64,000 nt of DNA from Allomyces macrogynus ATCC 38327. Its lineage: Eukaryota; Blastocladiomycota; Blastocladiomycetes; Blastocladiales; Blastocladiaceae. Positions 22,755-33,027 of the stretch are shown piece by piece; within the stretch, counting starts at the first letter, position 1, and each line of letters begins with the position of its first letter. The stretch covers positions 1,177,585 to 1,241,584 of the forward strand of contig GG745328.1 of the NCBI GenBank assembly GCA_000151295.1. The letters are read 5' to 3'. The notes beneath the pieces are model-generated. The model worked only from the letters and a program-made list of their open reading frames with translations, had not been told where the DNA came from and made no database searches. A program made the translations under genes and the position numbers.

Positions 22755-23298
22755 GTCGTCGTTGGTCGGGCCGTTGATTGCGCCTCGAAAACGAGAGGAT
22801 CGCGCGCGAGGAGCGTTGGTGCCGCGTCTTAGCGCGTCTAGAATGAATTGCGGAGAGTTGCGATTGTAGGAGAACGATTTTGCTTGTCGCGAGCGATGGC
22901 GACGTCGCGCCTTTGCCAATTTTTGATTGATTTTTGGTCTCTCCCCGTCCTTCTCCTGGCCCTGCACACTCGCGCTTCACATCTCTTCAAAAGCCCAGGA
23001 AAGTGATCCGTACCCGCACACAGCCGACGCCGACGCCCGCACACAGCGCGGTGCGCACGATACTACCCGGCGTCCCGCCAACAAACGACTAGAAGCAAAT
23101 TTGTGACTCGAATTTGACGTCGCTGTCAGTCCCCTGATCGCTATCCGCGCTTGCGGTCTGTCCACAGACCAGAGCCCCGTTCGCGTCATGAGTCCTGCAC
23201 TGGGTCCGCCGCGAGCGCTACAGACCGCAAGGAAAAGAAACGAGGTTAGGCGGACAAGACGACTATAATAACAATCATGTTTTCGAACCCAGCCTGCT
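22755..23298. other. Intergenic or 5' region of the transporter
   Basis: 544 bp between two minus-strand genes. The transporter frame stays open to 22967, so part may be coding. Nothing else recognised. Confidence 0.3.
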
Positions 23299-23707
23299 TC
23301 ACGCCGACCGCCGTTCCTCACCAGAGGCAAGCATGCTCTGGCTTCGCTGGGACACCTCCTCGGAGCAGTCGTGGAACGCGCGCAACTGCGGCAGACACTG
23401 TTGGGGGTCGTTCGGGTTCTGATGCAGGCATTCGGCAAACGCCCTGTTGACCTCGCCGCACTGCTCGTTGATCAGGCGAATAGCGGGCACTCTTGGGACC
23501 ACCAAGGAGGCGAACCATGGTCAGTCAGCTGAACGCGGGGTTCGACCAAACAACACCATATCCAACGTACTTGGCGTCGGTGCACAGGTTCATGGCGCGC
23601 CGAGCACGTTCGCAATTTTTCGGGTGCGTCGTCCTGTCCAAGCAATCCTGGAATGCGGCCAGCTCTGCGCCGCAATTTTCCTGAACCAGCGCGATTGCGG
23701 CGTCCAT
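23299..23707 (-). CDS. MIX14: Four-CX9C mitochondrial protein, CHCHD5/Mix14 type
   Basis: Small intermembrane-space protein imported and oxidised by the Mia40-Erv1 relay. Exons 23707-23571 and 23491-23299 (79-nt intron GTACGT..CCCAAG) give 109 residues, the size of human CHCHD5. Exon 1 carries the first twin CX9C pair (CGAELAAFQDC and CERARRAMNLC), exon 2 the second (CGEVNRAFAEC and CLPQLRAFHDC), so all eight cysteines are present with exact nine-residue spacing. There is no N-terminal presequence, as expected for Mia40 substrates. The C-terminus is short and polar (SMLASGEERRSA). The two CX9C modules share the layout C-x9-C-x(9-11)-C-x9-C, and the intron falls exactly between them. Confidence 0.9.
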
Positions 23708-24038
23708 GGCAAACCAAAGATACAATGAGGATGCGGGTACTCTTTGCAGCAAGTCCCGTGGCACTTGGCGGGAACGGAGCCGGTCAAATCAACTTGCAGG
23801 ACAATCGTGCACGGAGACTATTTGTGGTTGATCAAATCCACGTCAGAATCCACGTCAGAGTCCATCGCGACGCGTCTCATGCCAGCACATGACTAGGTCA
23901 ACAGTGCTCTTGCTCGTACTTGCCAGCATCGTCGGTGATCACCGCGATGTCGAATGAGCAACACCATTTCGAAGAGCACCACCGCAGGCTGCAGCATTGT
24001 TATCGCGCCCCACACCTAAACGACACCTCAACACCACC
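23708..24038. other. Divergent promoter region, CHCHD5-like / UTP25
   Basis: 331 bp between divergently transcribed genes, so it should contain both promoters. No TATA element stands out. Confidence 0.4.
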
Positions 24039-26685
24039 ATGGGCAGGAAACCTGCGATTGCCCGCGCCATGAAGCGCAAGCGCGGCACGGGCGCCGACCC
24101 GACGGCGTCGGCCGCTGGCAAGGCCAAGCCGCTGACGCGCAAGGATCGCGAGTACATGAACGAGTTTGGTGTGCTCGACCTCAACGACATCAAGGACGAG
24201 GAGCCCGGCGAGGCTCTCATGACCAAGATCGTCTCGAAGCGCGCATTTACCGAGGAGGAGATCGATCAGGCCGAACGTAAGCGCGCCCGCATCGGTGAGT
24301 TGGAACGCGATCGTCAACGGCGCTTGGCGGCGGCGGGCGAAGGCGAAGCAATGGTCACCGAGAACGCTGACGATATCCTGTCCGACGACGACGGCGCGAA
24401 GCCCAAGGGGATCGACGTGCTCAAGCAGAAGCTGCTCGCGGGCAAGCGGAAACGGGATCTCTTGGCCGCATTCCGGACCCAGATTTCCCCGGCTGCACTA
24501 ACGCCCGTCAGCGACCAGCTGAGTCTTTCCGACGTCGAGGACGAGGGTGAGCCGTCCCTGAGCGACGATGAGGACAGCGACGGGGAAGCTGTGCTTGACG
24601 ACGACGATGAGGAGGATGACGGCGAGGGCGCAGGTGCGCATCATGAGGTTCATCGCATTTTCTGATATTGGCTGCAGGATCTGACGCAACGCCCTCACTA
24701 GGAGCATCCAAGTCCTCATACCCCAATTTCTACGACGTGCACTTTGCCGACCAGCCGGACCATGTCGGCCGCGTCCGCACGCTCGCCAAATCGTTGCAGT
24801 CGGGCTCCTTGAAATGGACCACGGCCAACTTGACCGACACGACCTCGTACCAGTTTGTGGCACCACCGGCCCAGGCCGCCGCTGCACAGCAGGCACTGCA
24901 AGCCGATCTCGCGCAAACCGTCGACGTGAACGCCATGAACATCAAGTTACGCATCTTGACCCAGTTCCTCGCCACGCACCCGACGCAGTCGACGCTCTTC
25001 CACGACCTGTTTGGCAAAATGGACCAGTACCACGACATTCTCTACACGTCGGCCGACTACTTGCGGCAAGCGACGCGATTGCGCCGCATGTACGTGCTGC
25101 ACGCGCTCAACCACGTATTTAAGTACCGCGACCGCGTACTGCGCGGGAACGCCAAGGTGCGCGCGGCGCAGGGCGGTGGGCCCGTGGTCAATTTGGCCAA
25201 GATTGACATTTCCGACGAGGCGCAAGTCGCCAAGCTGACCGCGGCGGCTGCGGGGGGACCTCGCGCCACAGCATCGGCACCGGCACCATTGACGCAACAG
25301 GACGTGGACGTGCGCGACCAAGGGTTCACGCGGCCGAAAGTCTTGATTCTCGCGCCGTTCCGCAGCGTCGCCTACGAGATTGTGAGTTTGCTCGTCGAGC
25401 TGTCGGGCACTGAGCAGCAGGAGAACAAAAAGCGGTTTAAGGACGAGTACTACGAGGCCGACGACCCCAACGACGAAGGGTGGGCAAGGCGGTCGGCCGA
25501 GTACCGCGCGCAGTTCCGTGGCAACACCGACGACTGCTTCCGGCTCGGGCTCAAGTTTACGCGCAAGTCGATGAAGATCTACTCGCAGTTCTACAATTCG
25601 GACATCATTGTCGCGAGTCCGCTCGGGTTGCGCATGCACATGGAGTCCGAAAAGGACATTGACTTCCTCTCGTCGATTGAGACGGTGCTCGTCGACGGCG
25701 CGCACGTCATGAACATGCAAAACTGGGAGCACTTGTGTTATGTTATGGAGCGCCTGAACAAGATCCCCAAGCAGTCGCACGATTGCGATTTCAGTCGCAT
25801 CAAGTCGTGGTACCTCGACGAACTGTACGTTCTTGGACTTGACGTCCTCTTGCCCTGCCGGGGGTGTTTGGGGAGTGGATTGCGAAACATGACTGATTTG
25901 ATGTCTGTACGTTCATTGTTGGTTCCAGGGCCAAGCACTTCAGGCAAACCGTCATTCTGTCCGAGTATATGTTCCCAGAACTGTCATCGCTCTACAACTC
26001 GTGCGCCCTTAACGTGACGCGTGCACGGCTGCGGTACCGCATGCCGACCGCGACAGGCAGCATTGTTCACGTGACCGCGCCGGCACCCCAGCGGTTTGTC
26101 AAGCTCGACGCCCCGCTCGCGCAGATTGACGAGGAGCGGTTCCGGTACCTGACGACCGAGATTTTGCCGCAGTTCCGGCGCCCGCGGGGGCGAGCGGCCG
26201 CGTCGGTCACGGTCGACGTCGACACTAAGCACCTGCTCGTGTTCATTCCTTCCTACTTTGACTTTGTTAAGGTGCGCAACCACATGGACGAGGCCGAGTA
26301 CGACTTTGAGACGCTGTGCGAGTACACGTCGGCGTCGGACAAGTTGCGCGCGCGCACGTTGTTTGTGCAGGGCCGCACGCGCATCTTGCTGTATACGGAG
26401 CGCATGCACTTTTTCCAGCGCCTCGCGATCAAGGGCGCGCTTCACGTTGTCTTTTTCGCGCCGCCCGACAATGCCGCGTTCTATGCCGACGTGGTCAATT
26501 TTCTGTCGCTACCACGGCCCAAGGCATTGAGCGCCGCGGCCAATGCGGCCGGCGCGGGCGTGGCCGATGGCGACGTGACGGTGCTCTACTCCAAATGGGA
26601 CGCGCTGCGGCTCGAGCGCATTGTGGGCGCGGACCGCGTCGGCAAGATGCTGACGGGTGCCGGGCCGTTCTTGTTCCGGACATGA
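24039..26685 (+). CDS. UTP25: UTP25, SSU processome component (DEF family)
   Basis: Nucleolar helicase-like protein without ATPase activity, required for 18S rRNA processing. Exons 24039-24633, 24678-25824 and 25929-26685 give 832 residues in phase; intron 1 is 44 nt. The N-terminus is basic (MGRKPAIARAMKRKRGTG) then acidic with runs of Asp/Glu. The conserved C-terminal domain begins near NFYDVHFADQP and contains LFHDLFGKMDQYHDILY, GFTRPKVLILAPFRSVAYEI, DDCFRLGLKFTRKSMKIYSQ, DIIVASPLGLRM, DFLSSIETVLVDGAHVMNMQ (the pseudo-DEAD position), VHVTAPAPQRFVKL and the end RLERIVGADRVGKML. The P-loop and DEAD motifs are degenerate, as in the family. It is divergent from the CHCHD5-like gene. Confidence 0.93.
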
Positions 26686-27706
26686 TCGGCCCCGTCTTGC
26701 GTGTCATTCCAGGTCGTTGGACGCGACAACGTTATGGCGGTTTGGCTTGGGTGTGATTCCTTGTATAATGACTATTTTTGCCATTTGGGACCGCGTGCAA
26801 CGTTTCTCGAATCGTGACGGCCGCTGCATTTTCCACGGAAGAACACACGCGCGCGCGACGGTTCGCCGTTGTTGGTCTCGGCGAAGCAGTGCTGCCAACG
26901 CGCGATGTGTGTCGCTGGGTGACCAGCGTGACCAGACTGGTGCACTGGTGTGCACTGGCTTGCACTCTGGTCGAGCTGGCTGCCTCGCACTCCTCGACCT
27001 GGTGAACGAGCAGCGCGCGCTGGCTGCTTCCGCTGCGGCCGCAATTCTTCCTTGAGGAACCAGCACTCATGTTCGACGACACGAGATGGTAAGAGATCGC
27101 AAGTAATTTGGCAAGTATCAGCAGGCAGCGCTGCCGGTACGGCGAGGTTGGGCGTGCTGCTGGCGCGCGTGTGCCGACGTGCAGACATGACGCTGGCCAC
27201 CTCGCCGCCACCTCGGCCGATCCGCCCACCTCGAGCGCGCGCAAGTCAAAACCACGGCGCGGCCCGCGTTCTCTCGCTCTTGCGCTCCTTGCTCCATCTC
27301 GCTATTCTGCTCACCGTGTCGCGCGCTGCGTGTTCGCTGGGCCACCACGCTCGCTCCCACCACTTGACGCACCCGCGCCGGCCTGATCCTCGCTGATCCG
27401 CGCGCACCAACCCGCCTCGCTCCACGGCAGATCAAGCACGTACCTGCCTGCTCCCGCGCGCGCGAGCAAGGCTCCCGTGGCCCTTGGTTCACTCGCCGAA
27501 GTCGACGCCGGCACCGCCAACAACGGACGCCAAGCAGGTGCCCTGCAGGCTGCAGTACTCGAGATCAATCGCTTTAGCTGCTCCGACGCTCGACGGGGTT
27601 CGACCTGTCGCTCGTTTCCACGGACCCGTCATCCGCGCTTCCACTTGCTCGCCAACCTGCGCGACTTGGCGCACTCTGCCCGCCCGCTCGTTACGCTGTC
27701 GCCACC
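26686..27706. other. Upstream region of HSF gene 1
   Basis: 1.0 kb between UTP25 and the first HSF gene, both plus strand. It contains C-rich tracts before the HSF ATG, probably promoter and 5' UTR. Open frames on both strands are compositional; none looks coding. Confidence 0.35.
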
Positions 27707-29873
27707 ATGGACTTTGCCACGCCCTCAATCATCGTGAATGGCGGCGACGCAACTCCTTCGCACGGGTACCTGCAACCGACGTATCCCGGGCGCCCGTCAC
27801 CGCGGCACGACGCCGTAGCGGCGGCGCTCTCGCTGCCGGCGAGCCCCGTGTTCCCCAGGTCGGCCGCAGCGTCGCCCACGTTTCTCGGCACGGCGTCACC
27901 GCTGCTCACGCCGATCCCGGCCAGCTCGCCCGTGCTCGGGCCCAAGAGCTTTGTGCAGAAAGTCTATGGGTACGTCTGGGTGGATCATCTCTGCCGCCGA
28001 CGGCTGCCGTCCCATCAAGTCAAGGGGGGCGCTTGGAGCAGCGTTCAGAGGACGGAAGATGCACGCGCGCACTCTTCGCGTCATCGGACTTGGACGCTGC
28101 TCTCATGTCGCCAACTGTACGCTGTTCGATTAACCCACCCCGTTTGCCGTCATGGCTGTCCAGACTGGTCAATGACCCGGCGACCGACCATTTGATCTGC
28201 TGGACACCGGCGGGCACGTCGTTTGTCGTGCTCGACGTCAAGGGGCTCGAGGCCATCCTGCCGAGGTCCGTTTTTTTGGCACAATTTTGTTCGCCGCTAT
28301 TGAACGCGACTGACGCCTTGTGTTGGTACCATAGCGTCTTCAAGCACGGCAAGTTTCCGTCGCTGATTCGGTCCGTTTATCACCTGCCCTATTTCCTGGA
28401 CTTCACGCTCGTGATCGTGTCCTGACGCGATCGTTCTCTTCTTTTGTTCAGCCAACTTAACATGTACCACTTTTCCAAGATCAACCGCGCACCACGTGGG
28501 TCGCAGCCGCCCGATGCCAAAGAGTACGAGTTTGCGCACGAGCATTTCACGCGTGACGGGTCGAGGCTGGCGCTCATCAAGCGGCAGCAGGCACATGGGC
28601 CGACGGGCACGAGCACCTCGGGCGGCACCAACAGTACGACGGTCGGGCCACATCGGCTTGCGACGACCACCACCGCATCCGCTAACGCTGCGGCTGCCAA
28701 CGCCGCTGCCGTCAATACCGCTATTGCCGCTGCTGCCGCTGCCGCTCCCGTTCCCGCTCCCGCGACGCCAGCGACGTCCAACGCTCGGCCCGCGCCGACG
28801 TCGGTGTATCACGGGAACACGCCCGCAGTCACTCCCTCAGTCACGCCCGCCATCACGCCCGCTGGGTCGAGTATCATGGCAGCGGCGCCAACGGGCATGG
28901 TCCCGGACTTGGATCTCGGCGCGTTCCTGCACCAAGAGCACATTTCGGCGCCGCGCGATGTGGGTCCGGAAGTATCGGTGCCGCTGCTCGACCTGCACCA
29001 GAAAGTGCGCAGTCTGTCGGGCGTGGTCGAGCAGCAGCAGCGCGAGATTGGCGTGCTCAGGTCGACGTTGGAGGAGCTCGAGCAAGTGCGCACGTTGGCG
29101 CAGGACATTGAGCAGATGCGCAGTGCCGTGCATGAGGTGGAGATGTTGCGCAGGACCGTGCTCAGCTTGCAGAGCGTCATGACGGCGAGCGGTACGTGTT
29201 CACTTTGGTGCGATTTTTGCGGATCGAAAAAGAACGCAACGACTGATTCTGTTTTGCTCCCACGACAGGCATCGCGGGCCCGAGTGTCATCAGTCCATCC
29301 GTGACTCCGCAACTGGCGCCGCTCGCCAACCAACACCACTTTACGACGAGCCCGGCCACGTACGCGCACCACCACCATCATCACCAGCACCAGATGGCCA
29401 TGGCACACGCGGACGACTCGCTGGCGCAGTACCTGGCACCCGCGGCCGCAACCGCGGCAGCTACGCCGACACTGGCCGCGGGCATGTCGCCGGTCCTGGG
29501 TGTCGCGTCGCTCGCACCGCCGTCGATCCAGTCGCCGCAGACCGTGTCGCCATCGGCCGCGGCCATGGATATGATGACGGCGCTGCACCTGAGCCCGCAC
29601 CTGCCTCCGGCCACCGAAGCAGGAGCGGGCGCAAATGGGGAGCACTCGTTGCTGAGCGCTGCGTTGCACCACCACCAGCAGCAGCAGCACCAGCAAAACA
29701 GCGACCAGGCGACGAGTCCCGCAGCGCTGGCCGTGGCCGCTGCGGCGGTCGCTGCTGTGCAGGCGGCAGCGGCTGGGAACGCTGGTGTTATGCCGGCGGC
29801 GTGGTACGGTCCCTCGGGCCCCGTGGTGCGGCCTGTGCCCATGAGCCAGGGGCAATACTGGGCCAATGTTTAA
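27707..29873 (+). CDS. HSF-type transcription factor, paralog 1
   Basis: Nuclear DNA-binding protein of the heat-shock-factor fold. Exons 27707-27969, 28164-28265, 28335-28370, 28452-29191, 29269-29873; 581 residues. The DNA-binding domain spans exons 1-4: SFVQKVYG | LVNDPATDHLICWTPAGTSF | SVFKHGKFPSLIR | QLNMYHFSKINRAPRG. The recognition-helix motif FPSLIRQLNMYHFSKI is clear. It is followed by AKEYEFAHEHFTRDGS and a helical segment with heptad-like hydrophobics (LLDLHQKVRSLSGVVEQQQR), suggesting a trimerising coiled coil. The C-terminal 300 residues are Ala/Pro/His/Gln-rich, typical of an activation region. Exons 2 and 3 have exactly the same length (102 and 36 nt) as in the paralog at 37011-39013. 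Classical HSFs bind nGAAn repeats; the target here is not shown. Confidence 0.9.
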
Positions 29874-31776
29874 TTTATGTGTGCGCGCTCGCGGCGGCGG
29901 GGAGACGATGGCATGGCCTTTTTGCAGCTCATTTTGGCATCTTGGCTTGGGATTGCTATTCTTGGTTGTAGTTCTTCATCCTTACCCTCTCCTCCACCTT
30001 CACCTCCCTCCCCTTGGCTGTTTCATGGTGATCGCGGGGATAAACAGCTTGTCGTCGTGAGATTTCCATCGTCGTCGAGGGTGCTGGTGCTGATGATCGC
30101 TGGCCATGCTGCGTTCGGTTGCCAGGCGCGCTTCTCGGGGGTCTGTTGCCGAATGACTTCCGCCAACGTTTCGGCTCAGAGCCTCGGAACCGGAAGCGCG
30201 ATGGCCGATGAGGTGGGTTCGCAGCCCGCGGGTTGGTTGCTCAAACTGCCGCCGTCGATCGTGGCAGAGCGAGGGCGCGGCCCTTGGTCCTGGCGAACTC
30301 GATCTCGATCCGTGGCTTGGTGGGCGCTGGTGCGCGTCGGTGGGCGTTGGCGGAACCGCTCGACACCAGAGAGGCGCGCAATCACCAAACCCATCAAGAA
30401 ATGCCTCGTCGCCACCCGCGTCGCCACTTTTCCTGAGCGGCGCGTTGTTGACAGGATTGTGCCGCAAGAATGTCCTAGAACTGCGGTGAGGCTGCGGAAC
30501 AAGTGACCGCGCCTGGTCCAGGTGCGCCTCGGATGGCTTGCATTCTGGCAAGTGGAACTTGTGGGAACGCCAAATATGGGCATCGCATCCTCAGGCACGA
30601 ACCAGGTTCACCAAACAGGACGCAAGGACTCTTGGCAGAGCTGGCGCTCGTCCGTGTCGATTCGCGCTCGTGGACTTTGGGCTGACTCCCACTCTCACTT
30701 CCTGCGGCCGACGGCTGCTTCTTCAGCGCTGCCATGCTCCGTATGCAAGAAGGCTGATGCGGGATGACGGTCTCGTCGGAACCCTCGCGCTCCAGAACGC
30801 GCCGGCGATGTTGGAACGTAGTCGTACCAGAACGAGGACGCCGATCCGGAACACGCCCGGAACTCTCAGCAAGCAAACAAGAGCATGCAACGGGTCGGAA
30901 TGAGCGTGCAATGGTCCGCAACAGACATGTTACTTTTTCCAGGTGCAGAACGCGACCATCTCGAAGGTTGGGCTGAGCGAATGGATGAGAGTGGTGTGTA
31001 CGCTGTTGGACGCGTCGGCAACGCGCAACGCAGCAGGGTACGCTGGCCCGCTGGACGATACAGATATGTTAACTCCGTGTGGATGATTTACGCACGTAGG
31101 GTCGGGTCGGGACATCATCGATTTCCGTCTGCCCGTGCTGGTATCTCTTGTGCCCCCCGGCCTCGACGACCAAGGCCAAGCTGGCCACAGGCCAGCAATG
31201 ACATGCTTGAGGGTGCTCTGTGGTTTGCGTTTCGGGTGATTTTGCGCCAAGGCCAGCAAGGCCAACGCACGGAGAAGGGCTCGTAGTCGCTGAACGAACG
31301 CTGAATGAGAGGCGCGTGGCGCAGCACAACCAGTGACGGAGGCGGCCCACGAAGGGCGCCACTCAACCAAACGACCAAACAGCAACACAGCCGGAAAACT
31401 GCCAAACCCTTTTGCACGACGCGCCTCCTGACGAGGGCCGATGCGAGCACTTCTCGGCACCGGGTGCATCTCGCAGCGGCAGAGACCCGAGGACAGCACA
31501 GCACGGCATGGTCGCGACGATGCTGGCCGGATCACGGACGATCACGGATCAAGACTAAACTATCGGCCGCTTGTTGGCCGCACCGGCAATCTCTTCACGA
31601 CTCCAGCACCACCACACCATCGCCAACCATTGCCAACCATCACCAGTCCCACGGTGTTGTTGAACGGCCCCGCGCGCTCCCGGTCATGACGCGCCCAGAC
31701 CGCACACGCGCGTGTCGTTTCGTGCCGCTTGCCGCGTGTATGGCCAGCGCCACCGCGCGTGTCCGCGGTGAAGGCC
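29874..31776. other. 1.9-kb region between HSF gene 1 and the retrotransposon
   Basis: No gene recognised. Open frames on both strands (for example minus 30475-30921 and plus 30503-30903) lack domains, splice logic or codon pattern. It may hold the HSF 3' UTR and older decayed sequence. Confidence 0.3.
31767..31776. repeat. Left flanking copy of GGTGAAGGCC
   Basis: Ten bases immediately outside the left end of the retrotransposon. The right flank (36572-36581) reads GGTGAAGACC, one mismatch. Possibly a target-site duplication or a remnant of the integration site; chance is not excluded. Confidence 0.5.
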
Positions 31777-31814
31777 GCGAGGGTATCCGAGCGCCTGGCG
31801 AGGCGGACATGATC
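31777..31814 (+). repeat. Split direct repeat A1 (left end of element)
   Basis: 38 bp starting GCGAGGGTATCCGAGCGCC and ending GACATGATC, identical to A2 at 36102-36139. Its first 13 bases are the right half of the candidate recombination core (spacer GCGAG plus arm GGTATCCG). Confidence 0.9.
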
Positions 31815-31928
31815 GTGAGAGGCGCCATCTTCGGCGCTACAGACCTTTATTTGTGTGAACAAAAAACACTGAAAATGTGATCAACGTAAATAAAGGCGTC
31901 CACTCCCACCTCCAGAGAACCTCGCCTC
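31808..31928 (+). repeat. Left inverted terminal repeat, 121 bp
   Basis: Reverse complement of 36355-36475 with one mismatch (CGCCATCTT against CGCCGTCTT). It includes GCGCTACAGACCTTTATTTG and AACAAAAAACACTGAAAATG and precedes the gag-like frame. It probably carries the element promoter or start signals (inference). Confidence 0.92.
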
Positions 31929-31996
31929 TTCGAAAAGCCGCTGCAGACCGCACGACACCGTCCTGGGGGCCGATCTTCGTTCGCTTGCACCGCACC

Positions 31997-32995
31997 ATGA
32001 ACGTCAACCCCCCCAATGACCCCGCCGCCGTCCTCGCAGCCGCCCGCGCGGACATCGCGGCCAACCCCGACGGCCCACTCGCTCAGCTCCTCGCCGCTGC
32101 ACTCGCTCTTGCGGGGCCTGGCGACGGAGCCGCCCCTCCCCCCGCATATCAGACGCCCTGGCCGTGGCGCGATGCCCCGCCGGCCCCCCTCGTCGTCGAC
32201 GATGACGCTGACGGTGGCCGCTACACCGTCGAAGGCGCCCCTGCAGAGATCCTCGGCAGGTCCGCCCTCTCGTTCCGGGGCAGGTCGTCCGACGTCCTCC
32301 GACACTACCCCCGCCCCAACGGTAGCGTCGACCAGGCCTCGCGGCTCGACGCCGCCCTCGTCGAGGCCGCTTCCAGGGCCAAGACCGGAGAGACTGTCAA
32401 GCAGCGCGACGACCGCGACCGCAAGCATCAGGAGTACCTTGGTCACGTCATCCGCGCGCTCGTGCCACTCGTGCACTTGTTGCACGTTGTCGACCATGAG
32501 CTCAACCTCGACGACCCCGAGCACGGACCCGAGCGCATCGCCGCAGACGCCGGCCGCTTGCGCACGGTCGTCCGGGACGCCCGCACCGCTGCCGTCGACG
32601 CCCTCAAGCTCACCGTCATCGGCAACGGTTCCATCGAACGCGCCCGCCGAGACGCGGTCATCAAGGACCTCAAGCTCGGCGAAGTCTTTGCCCAGCGCGC
32701 CAACGTTCCCAGCACCGACCGCGCCCTCCTGTTCGGCCCCGACGCCTTCCGCGAAGAGTTTGCCGAGCTCAACCGACGCCGCGACATGGAGCGTGTCGCT
32801 GGCGTCGCTGCCGCCGCCGCCGCCGCGGCCCATCCCGCTCGCGTACCGGGAAACGGTCGTGGCCACGGTGCCCGCGGCGCAGGGGGCTACCGTGGCGGAC
32901 GCGGCCGCGGTCGTGGTGGCACCTGCGCCAATGGCCAGCGGCGCGACCAGCCGCGGGCCGATGCCGACAACAACCGGGACGCCAACCGCGTCTGA
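31997..32995 (+). CDS. Retrotransposon gag-like protein (ORF1)
   Basis: 332 residues from ATG 31997 (MNVNPPNDPAAVLAAARADI); the same frame is open back to 31877 inside the inverted repeat. The N-terminal half is Ala/Pro/Asp-rich, the middle has predicted helices (RALVPLVHLLHVVDHELNLD), and the C-terminus is an RGG-type nucleic-acid-binding tail (GYRGGRGRGRGG). There is no CCHC knuckle, as in many DIRS-type gags. Position before RT and composition support a gag role; the sequence is not recognised further. Confidence 0.75.
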   Translation: MNVNPPNDPAAVLAAARADIAANPDGPLAQLLAAALALAGPGDGAAPPPAYQTPWPWRDAPPAPLVVDDDADGGRYTVEGAPAEILGRSALSFRGRSSDVLRHYPRPNGSVDQASRLDAALVEAASRAKTGETVKQRDDRDRKHQEYLGHVIRALVPLVHLLHVVDHELNLDDPEHGPERIAADAGRLRTVVRDARTAAVDALKLTVIGNGSIERARRDAVIKDLKLGEVFAQRANVPSTDRALLFGPDAFREEFAELNRRRDMERVAGVAAAAAAAAHPARVPGNGRGHGARGAGGYRGGRGRGRGGTCANGQRRDQPRADADNNRDANRV

Positions 32996-33027
32996 AGGCG
33001 CCGGCGTCCCCGGAGACGACGCCATGG

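Noticed and set aside
26732..27244. 170-codon minus-strand frame upstream of HSF gene 1
   Set aside because: No domains, cysteine/arginine-rich shadow composition; probably non-coding.
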